Assembly (NCBI GenBank): GCA_016718345.1
Contig: JADKDN010000026.1
Coordinates: 1 to 49,390 of the forward strand
Direction: 5' to 3'
DNA length: 49,390 bases
From: Flavobacterium sp.
GTDB taxonomy: Bacteria > Bacteroidota > Bacteroidia > Flavobacteriales > Flavobacteriaceae
Below the pieces are notes generated by a model, which did not search any database, was not told where the DNA came from, and saw nothing but the letters and a program-made list of their open reading frames with translations. Below, one piece after another: positions 37,401 to 47,900 of the stretch (positions are counted from its first letter, which is position 1; every line of letters begins with the position of its first letter). The position numbers and the translations under genes are program-made.

Positions 37401-37970
37401 TGCAGCCAGACTTTTATCTAAATCTTTGTGCGCAGTAGCTATAACTTTACATTCAAATTTACTTAAAGAGGCTATTTTATCTGATGAAGTATATACACTA
37501 TAACTGCTCAAATCTTTGGTATAAGGTTCGATAAAACAGCGGTTTGATCAGGTCTAATCATCATACTGTAAAGACCTAGTGGAGATAAACTGAAGTAAAG
37601 AATTGAATTCGGATTTTCAATTCCTTGTCCAACATACGATTTAATTTCAGGATATTTAGCCGCTAATTCAGGATCCATATTGGAAGACTCTTGAATTCTA
37701 AAATTTTCAAATTGACCATTAGTAACGGGGAATAAAATAGTTACACTCGACTTTGTTCCGTTAGCAAATCGTTTTGGTGAACTTGAAAGAGCTTGTTTTA
37801 AATAATTGACATCCAATTCAAATAATTGCGGATTCTTGATGTTTTTCTTATTTTCATAAGTAACAGCATCGATTTTTTTTAACTGTAGATTTCCACAAAG
37901 TTTTACCACCTTGGGCAAATGTAAAGCTTGTAATAGTAAGTAATGCAATAGAAAGTAATTTGTTTTTCAT
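34434..37970 (-). CDS. Secreted reprolysin-like zinc metalloprotease with Fn3 repeats, lamin-tail domain and T9SS type A sorting domain (many frameshifts)
   Basis: A reconstructed protein of about 1,170 aa. The N-terminus is a signal peptide (LLSIALLTITSFTFAQ), then a pro-region and a reprolysin-type peptidase. The zinc motif HEMRHQFGGNHTFTH (about 36880-36920) has the HExxHxxGxxH ligands and a downstream Met-turn (IMGYAGI). A beta domain follows, then three fibronectin III repeats (TAPTSLTASGTT, SAYTFSVKAKD), a lamin-tail domain (LLFSEYIEGSSFNKALEIAN and FNGNDAVGLFKNGVLID) and a C-terminal sorting domain (MYPNPVKGD, ending GKPIIKRFIKQ). Breaks lie near 37940, 37508, 37236, 37015, 35180-35460 (several) and 34486. 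Family members are cell-surface or secreted peptidases. Outside 35.2-35.5 kb the motifs are well preserved. Confidence 0.85.
35175..35998 (-). repeat. Three tandem ~282-bp Fn3-coding repeats, third copy damaged
   Basis: Each unit encodes one fibronectin III domain of 94 residues: unit one runs 35998-35717 and unit two 35716-35439, recognised by a shared GATACTACAGCTCC start on the minus strand and near-identical SYTFSVKAKDAAGNIS-type ends. The third (35438 to about 35175) has many indels and a G-rich run (about 35418-35428), so it cannot be translated without repair. High identity between units suggests recent duplication or gene conversion. Confidence 0.8.
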
Positions 37971-38003
37971 AATAATATTACTGGTTTTAGTTAAAAGCAG
38001 CGT

Positions 38004-38011
38004 CAAATATA
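38004..38011 (-). promoter_or_regulatory. -7 box TATATTTG for the metalloprotease gene
   Basis: The minus-strand octamer matches TAnnTTTG and lies 33 bp upstream of the ATG at 37970. A TTG occurs 23 bp further upstream, near the expected -33 position. The rest of the 276-bp gap to the next gene is AT-rich with no recognisable gene. Confidence 0.45.
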
Positions 38012-38246
38012 TAAGTATTAATCAATTAATAATTCAACGAATAAATATATTTATTAACAATTTGTTACTCCTGAATGTTTAATCTTGAATATTTTACAAT
38101 AAATAAACAAAAACAATAAGATTAATTGATTTTCTTTTTTTATGTAAAAATTAATATATGTTTTGATAGTAAAAAAAGAGCCTTATCTCGAAATTTTGCT
38201 TAAAGTTTAATACATTTAACCCATTGAAATCTATTTTTGAATTTTT

Positions 38247-39031
38247 ATGAAAGCAGCTTTTTTATTTGTGATATTACCTTGGATTGTATTAGGATGCAAT
38301 GCAGCTAAAACTACTTCTACCGTCAAAGAACCTACAGATATAGTGTCTAGCAGTCGACAAGCCCTAAATCAAGATCAGATAATCTATTTTAGAGCAGCGG
38401 GCAATGAGCCTTTTTGGAGTTTAAAAATTAGTCATAGTGGATTTCAATTTTCTTATTTTACTTCAAAAATTCAGACTTTTAATGCTCCTTTAGTAGCCCC
38501 AATAACAGGACAGGATGCAAATGTAAAAAGGTATCGTATTGTAACCGAATCTGGTCAGATGAATATCCAGATTATTCAGAACGATTGTAAAGATAGTATG
38601 ACAGGTGTGTTATCGCCCTACACAGTTGAGGTTGAATTAAAATTAGGTACTGCACCCATTTTTATAACTTATAAAGGTTGTGGAGAATACATTACCGATG
38701 CTCGATTACACGATACATGGATTTTAGAAACTATGAATCGTAAACCTATTGGTAATGATGATTTTAGTATGGGGTTTCCGAGACTTGAAATTAATACCAA
38801 GAGCAATCATTTTTACGGATTTGCTGGTTGTAACGGTATGAGCGGGAAGCGTATTTTTGAAAAGAAGTGTTGCGATTTACTAAGATAGCCACCACCCGAA
38901 AAATGTGTCAAACACAAAATAAAGAAATGGATTTTATCAAAATACTTCAAAGCACCTCTTCTTATGAGTTATCAAATGGCAAATTAATTTTAAGGAATAC
39001 TTCGGGAGAGGAGCTGATTTTTAAAAAGTAG
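38247..39031 (+). CDS. META-domain lipoprotein (HslJ-like) with COG3650-like N-terminal domain (one frameshift)
   Basis: A reconstructed lipoprotein of about 260 aa. The N-terminal signal ends in a lipobox (WIVLGCNAA). Residues about 45-150 form a domain starting FRAAGNEPFWSLKIS with Cys residues in QNDCKDSMTG and YKGCGEY, resembling COG3650. The C-terminal META domain starts DTWILETMNRKPI and has RLEINTKSNHFYGFAGCNGM. The frame breaks near 38850-38870 and continues as TKIATTRKMCQTQNKEMDFI to a stop at 39029-39031. META domains occur in heat-shock and envelope-stress proteins. The exact indel position is uncertain. Confidence 0.8.
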
Positions 39032-39164
39032 ATTAGTTTTTTCACTTTTCTCTTTTGTTGTACATCTATACCATAGCATATGATTTTTACATTATAATTT
39101 ATTTAACAATAATGATATAGTTAGAGACACCTTAATAGAGTAACTTTAGTCAAAATTATTAGTT

Positions 39165-40208
39165 ATGATAGCAACAAAAGGATATGCAGCTCAAAATGCT
39201 CAATCAGATTTAAAACCTTGGTCTTTTGAAAGACGTGAAGTAGGGCCCCACGATGTGCAATTTGATATTCAATTTTGTGGCGTTTGCCACAGTGACTTAC
39301 ACCAAATTAAAAATGATTGGGGCGAAGGAATTTTTCCAATGGTTCCAGGTCACGAAATTGTTGGAAAAGTCATAAAGGTTGGAGGACATGTAAAAAAGTT
39401 TAAAGTTGGAGACCTAGCAGGAACAGGATGTTTGGTTGATTCTTGCAGGACTTGTGAGAATTGTCAGGACGGATTAGAACAATTTTGCCTCAACGGAATG
39501 ACAGGTACCTATAACAGTTTGGAGCAAGACAAAAAAACGCCTACATATGGTGGTTATTCGAATACCATAGTTGTACACGAAGATTTTGTGTTGCACATTT
39601 CTGATAAATTATCATTAGCAGCAGCAGCTCCATTATTATGCGCAGGTATCACTACTTATTCACCCTTACGCCATGGGAAAGTTGGTAAAGGGCATAAACT
39701 AGCGGTTTTGGGATTGGGTGGTTTAGGACATATGGCAGTAAAATTTGGTGTCGCTTTTGGAGCTGAGGTTACAGTTCTTAGTACTTCTCCAACCAAGGAA
39801 GCTGATGCTAAAGAATTGGGAGCACACCATTTCGTGGTTACAAAGGATGCTACTCAACTGGCTAATGTAGTTGGTTCTTTCGATTTTATTTTAGATACCG
39901 TTTCTGCTCCACATGATATTAACATGTACTTATCGCTTTTAAAAACTAATGGTATACATATATGCGTTGGAGTACCACCAACACCTTATGATTTGCATGC
40001 TTTTAGTTTAATAGGAGGTAGAAAAAGCTTGGTGGGTTCACTCATTGGTGGCTTGCCTGAGACTCAAGAAATGCTTGACTACTGCGCTGCAAATAACATC
40101 GTATCAGAAATTGAAATTATTGATATTAAAGATATTCATGCTGCTTATGATCGTATGTTGAAAGGAGACGTAAGGTATCGATTTGTAATTGATATGGCAA
40201 CTTTGTAG
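39165..40208 (+). CDS. Zinc-dependent alcohol dehydrogenase (MDR family, YahK/CAD-like)
   Basis: A 347-aa NAD(P)-dependent dehydrogenase. Catalytic zinc ligands are Cys in FCGVCHSDLH near residue 43 and His-Glu in VPGHEIVGKV near 65. The structural zinc site is GCLVDSCRTCENCQDGLEQFC. The Rossmann loop is LAVLGLGGLGHMAVKFG near residue 185. STSPTKEADAKELGAH after the second strand is typical of the NADP-dependent cinnamyl-alcohol/YahK subgroup, so reduction of aldehydes is likely. It stands alone, flanked by a terminator. The frame is intact. Confidence 0.92.
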   Translation: MIATKGYAAQNAQSDLKPWSFERREVGPHDVQFDIQFCGVCHSDLHQIKNDWGEGIFPMVPGHEIVGKVIKVGGHVKKFKVGDLAGTGCLVDSCRTCENCQDGLEQFCLNGMTGTYNSLEQDKKTPTYGGYSNTIVVHEDFVLHISDKLSLAAAAPLLCAGITTYSPLRHGKVGKGHKLAVLGLGGLGHMAVKFGVAFGAEVTVLSTSPTKEADAKELGAHHFVVTKDATQLANVVGSFDFILDTVSAPHDINMYLSLLKTNGIHICVGVPPTPYDLHAFSLIGGRKSLVGSLIGGLPETQEMLDYCAANNIVSEIEIIDIKDIHAAYDRMLKGDVRYRFVIDMATL

Positions 40209-40228
40209 TCTATAACAATTAGATTGGT

Positions 40229-40261
40229 AAAAAAGACATTTTCATAGAGGATGTCTTTTTT
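40229..40261. terminator. Bidirectional terminator between alcohol dehydrogenase and histidine kinase genes
   Basis: Perfect 11-bp stem AAAAAAGACAT/ATGTCTTTTTT with an 11-nt loop, A/T runs on both sides, in the gap between two convergent genes. Confidence 0.8.
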
Positions 40262-40274
40262 CATTTTAATAGTT

Positions 40275-42489
40275 TTATAAATTGTGTTCAGGTAAAGTTG
40301 TATTAGGTGTTATTAGTGCTTTGTGTAGTTTGTCAATTTCTAGTGGTTTCAGTAGAAATCCATTAAAAAAGTTGTTGTATCCGTTATTATCTTTAGCAGA
40401 AATGTCAGCAGTTAGCGCATAGATAGGAATATTTTTATTGGATGAGTTTCCATTTCTAATAATCGCTGTAGCTTCAAAACCATCCATTTCGGGCATGTGA
40501 ATGTCCATTAAGATAAAATCATAGGGTTGATTTTTGGCTTTTTCAACAGCTTCTTTACCATTCTTGGCATGGTCTGTTACAATGCCCCATCTACTCAACA
40601 ATCGAATTGCAATTTGAGCATTAATAGCATTGTCTTCTGCCAGTAGTACACTTTTATCTTCTAAACTTTCTGTTACTACTTCTTGTTTATTCTGAATGTG
40701 ATTTATGCCTTTTTTGAGTTTCAATTCGAACCAAAAAGTAGTCCCTTTTCCAATTTCGCTCGTAACTTTGATTTCGCTTTTGTGCAATTTTACAAGATTT
40801 TTTACAATAGCTAAGCCTAATCCAGTTCCACCTTGTTTTCGTGTTATTGTATTTTTTATTTGAGAAAAACTTTCAAATATTTTAACTAAGTCCTTGCTTT
40901 CAATTCCTTCACCTGTATCAGTTACTTTAAAGGTCAATACATCATATTGTTTTCCTTTTTTAGTTACTTCGACAACAAGGTCCACAGTTCCTTTTTTTGT
41001 AAATTTTATAGCATTACTCACTAAGTTTCCTAATATCTGAGTAAGTCGGGTTTGGTCAACAAGATACATAGCTTCATTAGAAATACCACAGTGAAACTTA
41101 AATCGTAATCCTTTCTCTTGTGCTTGATAATCATAGGATTTCCAAATATTTTCCAATAATTCTTTTAAGGAAACAGGGTGAAATTCTAACATCATTTTAC
41201 CTAAATCTAATTTGGTAAAATCGAGTATATCATTGATAATCCACATTAGTAAGTTCGACGAAAATTTTAATGAATTTATGAGTTTTGTATCCTCGTCATT
41301 ATAACGTTCACTCAGCATAGAAACAATGGTTGTAATCGCATTTAAAGGAGTTCTAATTTCATGACTCATCGTCGAAAGAAATTCTTGCCGCACCCTTGCT
41401 GCTTCTTCAGCTCTATTGTTCTTTTCGATCATTTCTGCCTTTTCTTTTTGCAACTGAGCTTCTTTTTGCATTGTTTTCATTTGCACAAGCATATCATAAC
41501 TATCAATTACTTTTAGAGTTTGGGTGTTGATCACATGCTCTTTTTCGTTAAGATAATGCTCTAAATAATCTAATGCGGCAGTTTCATTTTTTTCTTGTTT
41601 GTAAATTCGATATAATAGATAATAGCATTTGAACTTAATGATAGAAATATTGTATTGCTCTGTCAAGGCTAATGCATCGCTTAATCTTTTTTTAGCATTT
41701 TCTAGACGGTTCATGGCGAGGTAGAGTTTTGCCATTTTGTGAAAAACACATTGCTAAACCTAAGCGTTCTCCATTTGAGTGTGAATGGCAAATGGACTCT
41801 TCAAACTCGATTTCGGATTCTTGGTGTTTTTGTAATGCTAATAAGACTTTAGCTCTACCGTATTTTGCAAATGCTAATCCTCTAACATCTCCTGTTTCTT
41901 GTTTTATAGCAATTGATTTTTCTATTATTGTGCTTGCTAATTCAATTTTTTGTTGTTTGATGTAAACCCCAGATAAATTGTTGTAAGCATTGGACTCTAG
42001 ATTTAAATCATTGATTTTTTTTGCGGCAGCAATGGCATTTTCATAGGCTTGAACAGCACTCTTTTGATCGTCAGAATATTCATAAACGGTTCCTAATGAT
42101 TTTTCGCAACGGGAAATATTATAATAATCGTTAAACTTCTTATAAATATTTAAAGCATCTATTAAGAAAACAAGACCTATATGATAATTGTCTGTTTTGT
42201 AATATACCCCTGCAATACTGTACTTGGCATCGGCAATTCCTTTTTCGTCATTTAATGCTTCGAACAATTCCATGCTTTTTTGGGCATGTAGAAGAGCTGT
42301 TTCATTATCACCAATAATCATGTGGTACAATGAAAGTTGAGAAAGTGCTTTGGCTTTTATGTCGTTTAAAGCAGAATCATTACAGCTAGATGAGACCTCT
42401 TTAGCTAATTCAATACTATAATCAAGCTTATAAATACGCGCTTTATTAGCTTCGTCCAAAAGAGAAATTAGCTTGTCTTTCAATGCCAT
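40275..42489 (-). CDS. Soluble TPR hybrid histidine kinase with receiver domain (one frameshift)
   Basis: A reconstructed 738-aa signalling protein with no signal peptide or membrane helix. Residues 1-290 contain tetratricopeptide-like repeats (SMELFEALNDEKGIADAKYS, SVAYENAI-type spacing). A short coiled coil leads to the HisKA box STMSHEIRTPLNA near 372, the N box NLVSNAIKFTKKG, the G boxes DTGEGI and GGTGLGLAIV, and a C-terminal receiver domain with LLAEDNAINAQI and the phosphoacceptor Asp in ILMDIHMPEMDG near 661, then LLKPLEID. The slip near 41737 separates the TPR half from the rest. No DNA-binding output domain is present, so phosphotransfer to another protein is expected. Confidence 0.9.
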
Positions 42490-42718
42490 TTATAAAGATC
42501 TTAATTAAAAAATGAAGACAGTTATTTTTTATAAAACTAAGAAAATTTATTATAAAAAACAATAGAAAATAATTTATCACTAATTATTCTTTCGTTAAAT
42601 ACTCTTAGTCAGTCGATTATTTTTATATACAGATTTTCTTGATTTATTTGTATATTGGCTTGTTAATTAGCCATTTATTTACGTAAATATGTATTTATGA
42701 AAGCGCATAATCTAAAGA

Positions 42719-43836
42719 ATGGAGTTGAATATTCCTAATCTCACACCGCTAAGAGGCTTTGCGGCGATGGCTGTAGTCCTATTTCATTTTAATGAGATTT
42801 TAGTTTTGTTCGTTACCCAAGAGCTAACGATGTTACTTCGAAAATGCTATTTGATGGTCGATTTGTTCTTTATCATGAGTGGATTTATCATGTTGCATGT
42901 GTATGGAGCTAGTTTTACCAATTCTATTCAACAGCATACTTTTTGGACTTTTATCAAGGCGCGATTTGCTCGTTTGTATCCGTTACACTTATTTACTTTG
43001 ATCGCCTCTGTTGTTTTATTTTATTCGTTATCAAATGCAACGGATTCTATTTCTAGTCGGATTTATAATCCAAATGGGATGTAACCAATCTATTCATGCT
43101 TCATGCTTGTGGTGTTCATGATATTTTTACTTGGAATGTTCCCGCTTGGAGTATCAGTGCAGAATGGTGGGCCTATATGGTATTTCCTTTTTTAGCACTT
43201 CTTTTGGCAAAGAATAAGCGCTTAGGTGCCATTATCATTGGAGTAATGGTTGTTATCCTTTATTGTGCTATTGTATATTTTTTGCCAAGAATCAATCCTT
43301 TTGTACCTACGATTCCAAATTTAAATCATGATTTAGACGTTACTTACGATTAGGCTATTTGAGAGGTATAGCCAGATTTATGATAGGAATGCTAACCTAT
43401 GTTGCTTATTCAAAAGAAAAATAGTGCATTTGTTTACTGGAGATACCATCGCTTTAGTAACAATCCTAGTACTCTTGGTGAGTATGCATTTAGGATGGAA
43501 TGATTTAGTCTATATTCCACTTTTGTACTTTTGGTTTTGTGCTTCAGTTCAAATGAAGGAAAATTGGCTCTGTTGTGTGCTCAAAAACCGTTGCAGTATT
43601 TGGGAGATATTTCGTATTCGATATACATGGTTCATGGATTGATGCTCTTTTTGCAGGCGATTTTACTCAAACTTGTTGGAATAACTTTTAAAGAAGGGGA
43701 GATGCGCCAAATTCCATTTCTTTCAGGTCTTTGGTCAAGTCTCTTATTTTTAGGGCTTGTCATTGGTATTTCTTCCATTACTTATTATGGAATTGAAAAA
43801 CCGTGTAGAAAATGGTTGAATAGAAAAATGAATTAA
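42719..43836 (+). CDS. Membrane acyltransferase 3 family (OafA/YrhL-like), frameshifted
   Basis: A reconstructed protein of about 372 aa with roughly ten membrane segments. It opens with IPNLTPLRGFAAMAVVLFHF, containing the conserved Arg and the HF pair. FIKARFARLYPLHLF is the cytoplasmic signature, and SAEWWAYMVFPF and SYSIYMVHGLML are later conserved motifs. These enzymes O-acetylate envelope sugars or lipids. Breaks lie near 43075-43085, about 43350, about 43420 and about 43550. The substrate cannot be inferred, as no polysaccharide cluster adjoins. Confidence 0.82.
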
Positions 43837-43840
43837 ACCG

Positions 43841-44008
43841 ATGACACTCTCAATACTAATCGCTGTAATACTCATTATCATAGGAATTATTGTCTGCTAT
43901 TTGTGGATTAAATTCGTTAAACTATTTGAATTTGTAATGATATTTTTAACAACTTCCATTATCAAAGGTTTAGTTTGGCTAATTGATAGAAAGGATATAG
44001 AGAAATGA
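43841..44008 (+). CDS. Small hydrophobic membrane protein (55 aa)
   Basis: An intact short frame: MTLSILIAVILIIIGIIV followed by CYLWIKF and a second hydrophobic stretch ending LVWLIDRKDIEK. It could be a two-helix membrane peptide. It starts 4 bp after the acyltransferase stop and overlaps the next small frame by ATGA (44005-44008), the usual sign of translational coupling. No homologue recognised. Confidence 0.55.
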   Translation: MTLSILIAVILIIIGIIVCYLWIKFVKLFEFVMIFLTTSIIKGLVWLIDRKDIEK

Positions 44009-44157
44009 ACGACCCTCAAATCATGGCACAAAAAAAAAAAGCAGAACGGTATGAAAGACTCTATAACGAATATGTACATGAAATGCAAAAGACGAACCAT
44101 CCTGAAATTGTATCCAAACACGAATTCATAGCAGATCAAGAACTAAGAAAAAATTGA
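44005..44157 (+). CDS. Small charged protein (50 aa)
   Basis: An intact frame overlapping the previous gene by four bases. The predicted peptide is hydrophilic: MNDPQIMAQKKKAERYERLY, then EYVHEMQKTNHPEIVSKH. An A11 run (44030-44040) codes for KKK in frame. It contains a conserved-looking basic/aromatic helix but no known family. The coupling with the hydrophobic upstream frame suggests a two-gene unit, as does its position at the edge of the restriction island. Confidence 0.45.
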   Translation: MNDPQIMAQKKKAERYERLYNEYVHEMQKTNHPEIVSKHEFIADQELRKN

Positions 44158-44175
44158 ATCTTTGATTAAAACTTG

Positions 44176-44727
44176 CTACGACTGCTCCACAATACTAATT
44201 TCCTCATCACTCAACCCACTGGGCATACAACATAGCATCAATAACTTTGTCGGTGGTGTCAATTTGGGATTTTATAGCGTTGAGTTTGGCAGCCTCGCTC
44301 CTGAAATACTCTTTCCACTCCTTCTTGCGATAGACTGAGTTTTATTTTGAGTTACCCAGTTCTTGATAAAATCAGCGTAGGATAACAGATACCAGTCTTG
44401 TAGTTTTTTTGGGCATTGGAGCTACATTGTCTTTGTTGTAAAAACTTACGTTGAATGGTTCTTTGAAACTTTCAGGATTGCTCTTGAAAGTCTTGTTTAA
44501 AGATAGCAACAAATTGGCTTTTGGATGAAGAGGTTTAATTCTTTAATTCAACAATAGTAATTAAAGCAATTGTGATTTTTTACTTTAGGGTAAACTACTT
44601 TATTATCAGACGAAGTATTTGTAAAATGATAGAACATCAATTTTGAATTTAAAGTCGATAGTTTGAATAGAGGAGCTTGATCAAAATAAATCGTAAAGTT
44701 CTTTCTAGTTAATTCAATATTTTCCAT
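44176..44727 (-). pseudogene. C-terminal remnant of an Eco57I-like type II restriction-methyltransferase
   Basis: About 184 codons read in several frames on the minus strand. In order they give LNSKLMFYHFTNT and VVYPKVKN (end of a TaqI-like specificity domain), KANLLLSLNKTF, LQDWYLLSYADFIK, KLNAIKSQIDTTDKVIDAML, and GLSDEEISIVEQS at the end. This order and ending match, from memory of the family, the C-terminus of Eco57I-type enzymes. The N-terminal methyltransferase and nuclease parts (some 800+ residues) are absent; upstream lies the hsdR promoter region. So this is a truncated relic. Indels within may be errors, decay, or both. An isolated small gene is a less likely reading. Confidence 0.6.
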
Positions 44728-44851
44728 AAAATGTCTTATTAAGAATTACATTTAAAATTACAAATAGTTAATTTAAAAATGAAAGTAACGAGACGAATAA
44801 AGAATAAAAATAGTCACAATTTTATGCTTCAATTTAAATACCTAATGTCAA

Positions 44852-44883
44852 TTGTGTAAAGTGAAACTTTATTGTTAAGTTTG
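44852..44883 (+). promoter_or_regulatory. Bacteroidota-type promoter upstream of hsdR
   Basis: TTG at 44852-44854, a 21-bp spacer, then TAAGTTTG at 44876-44883, fitting the TTG/TAnnTTTG consensus, 19 bp before the hsdR ATG. This is the best-formed promoter match in the window. The gap from 44728 to 44902 is otherwise AT-rich and empty. Confidence 0.5.
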
Positions 44884-44902
44884 GAAGACCTAATAAAACT
44901 TA

Positions 44903-47900
44903 ATGACTTTCAACGAAGATTCTAGAGTTAAAATACCTACCATATTGCATTTAATGCGATTGGGTTATGAGTATTTACCATTATCTACTGTAAGTTGGGA
45001 TGAATCCACCAATATTTTTACCGATATTTTTAATGAAAGCATTAAAAGGTTAAATCCAGAATTTAATAGTGGTGACACTTCTCGTTTTTATAATGAAGTT
45101 GTTTTGACATTAGAGAATGAAGATTTAGGAAAAGCTTTTTACGAGAAATTGATAGATCAATCAGGAATTCGTTTAATTGACTTTGAAAATTTTGATAATA
45201 ATTCATTTCACGTCATAACTGAGTTGACTTATAAAAAAGATGAGGATGAGTTTCGCCCAGATGTTATTTTATTAATTAATGGTATGCCTTTGGTTTTTAT
45301 TGAAGTTAAGAAACCAAATAATCTTGATGGATATGCTTATGAACACAAGCGCATTGGGACTCGTTTTCAAAATAAAAGTTTCGGAAGTTTGTGAATCTTA
45401 CCCAATTGATGATTTCTCCTAACAACATGGAATATGATAATGAATCAACGTCTATGTTGCAAGGTGCTTTTTATGCTACCGCTTCTTATAAAAAGCCTAG
45501 CTTCAATTTTTTTAGAGAAGAGGCAACTTTTGACTTTAATCAATTACTTTATTCAATTGATGATATAACTGAAATTAAGGTATTAAAAGATAATAACTTA
45601 GTCGGAATTAAAAACTCAGAAGAGTTTATTACAAATAAAAACCCAAATTCTCCAACGAATAGAATTTGCAACTCATTGTTGCAGCGAGAGCGTTTAAAGT
45701 TTATGTTGCAATACAGTATCGTTTTATAAAAGCAGTAAAGGATTAGAAAAGCATATCATGCGCTATCCCCAACTATTTGCAACCAAAGCAATTGAAGCTA
45801 AACTTGAGGAAGGAATTAAAAAAGGAATCATTTGGCATACTCAAGGAAGTGGTAAAACAGCCTTAGCGTATTACAACGTAAAATATTTGACTAATTATTT
45901 TCACCAAAAAAAAATAATTCCAAAATTTTATTTTATTGTTGATTGATTGGATTTATTGATACAATCAGCTAAAAAGAATTTAAAAGTAGGGGATTGGTGG
46001 TACAGAAATTAGTAGTAAAGAAATTTGCAAAAGATATAAAATCTACTAGTGTAATCCATAAATTGCGGGAAAGCTGAAATTATTATAAATATTCAAAAAT
46101 TTCAAGATGATCCTGATGTTGTTCGCAACAGTGATTATAATTTAAATATTCAACGTTTTACTTTTTAGATGAAGTACATAGAAGTTACAATCCAAAAGGA
46201 AGTTTCTTAGCTAATTAAATGAATCTGATCCAAAATGCTATTAAAATAGGACTAACCGGAACGCCTCTTTTTAGGAACTGATTATAATTCAAAATCTTTA
46301 TTTGGGGGCTATATACACAAATATTATTACAATTCTTCAATTGCTGATGGTTATACATTGCGATTGATTCGTGAAGAAATTGAAACTAATTATCAACTCA
46401 CCATAAAGGAGGCTTTAGAGGAGATAGATATTCTAAAAGGCAATGGCGATAAGAAAATAGTTTATGCACACCACAAGTTTGTAGAACCAATGCTTGACTA
46501 CATAGTACAAGATTTAAGAAAGCTCGCATTGCAACGAATGACAACACTATTGGCGCAATGGTGGGTTGTGTGACTCGTCGGAACAAGCAAAAGTCTTTAT
46601 GAAATTTTCAAATAAGTATGCTGAAAAAACAAGCTTTGAAGACATTTACCTCTAGCAAATGAACCTAGAACTAGTTATGGCAACAATAAAAGTACGAAAG
46701 CAAGCGTGAAAACTGCTGCTGTAATCCTGCGAAGACATTAGAACTAAAGACGAACGAAAAAACGAGATCGATCAATTTAAAGATGGCAACTATCGATTTA
46801 CTTTTTGTTTTCAATATGTTACTTGCAGGTTTTGATGCTCCAAGATTGAAAAAAATTATACATAGGAAGAGTTATTAAATCACATAATTATTACAAACCC
46901 TTAACTCGTGTTAATCGAACGTATAAAGATTTCAAATATGGTTATGTAGTTGATTTGCCGATATTCAGAAAGAATTTGACAAAACCAATCAAGATTATTT
47001 CAATGAATTGCCAATCAGAGTTGGGTGATGAGATGGAACATTATTCCTAATTTGTTCAAATCCAAGAAGAAATCAATGCCGAAATTCAAGAAATAAAAGA
47101 GGTGTTATTTCATTACAACACACAAAATGGAAATCTTTTCACAACAAATTAACAGATTCAAGATAAAATTTGATGCTTCAAATTACAAGCTTCGAATAAT
47201 GCTAAGAGTTTATATAATCTAATTCGCTTGTCAGGCCAATTAAAGTTTTATTAGAAAATTGGATTTTCATAAACCAACGGTATTGTCAAGAGAAGCCAAT
47301 AATCATTTGGCATTAATTAATACAAAAGAAGCTTTTTGCAAAGCAATGTTGATACTTCTAACTTATTGAACATTGCATTGGAAGATGTGTTATTTGCTTT
47401 TGTAAAGGTTGAGAGGAAGAGATGGTTTTAACCGATCAATTGAAAAACCACGCTACAAAAAAACTCGTGAAATGCTTGGTGGTAATTTTGAACAAAAGAT
47501 CCGCTATTTATTTCGCTAAAAGAAGAATTGGAACGCTTGATCAAAGAAAAATTTGAATGAAGTTACCAAGGAAGTATGGAGGCGAATATCAATGCTTTAG
47601 AGAAAATCTATTGGAAGCCAAAGAATTGGAACGTAAAAACCAATTACTACGAGCCAAATATGATAATGACGAAAATATGCCCGCTTACACAAGCGTTTGA
47701 TGGAAAAGACCCGTTAACCGATAGCGAAAGTAAATTGTTTGAGGACTTACAAGTTTAGGCGCAGTGGATTTACAAATATTGCAAAACTCAAAATTGCTGG
47801 AAAATGAAAGTTTTGTAGACCGGATGATGATGCGATTAGTAATTGACCAGCTTCAAAAACAAAAACAACATTCCTCTTGATGCGGCTGCTACAAAGCGCA

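Noticed and set aside
39139..39146. TAACTTTA upstream of the alcohol dehydrogenase as a promoter box
   Set aside because: The last base departs from TAnnTTTG and no -33 element is seen, so it was not listed.
44158..44902. Insertion sequence, integrase or tRNA attachment site at the island edge
   Set aside because: No transposase or integrase segments, no terminal inverted repeats and no tRNA were recognised.
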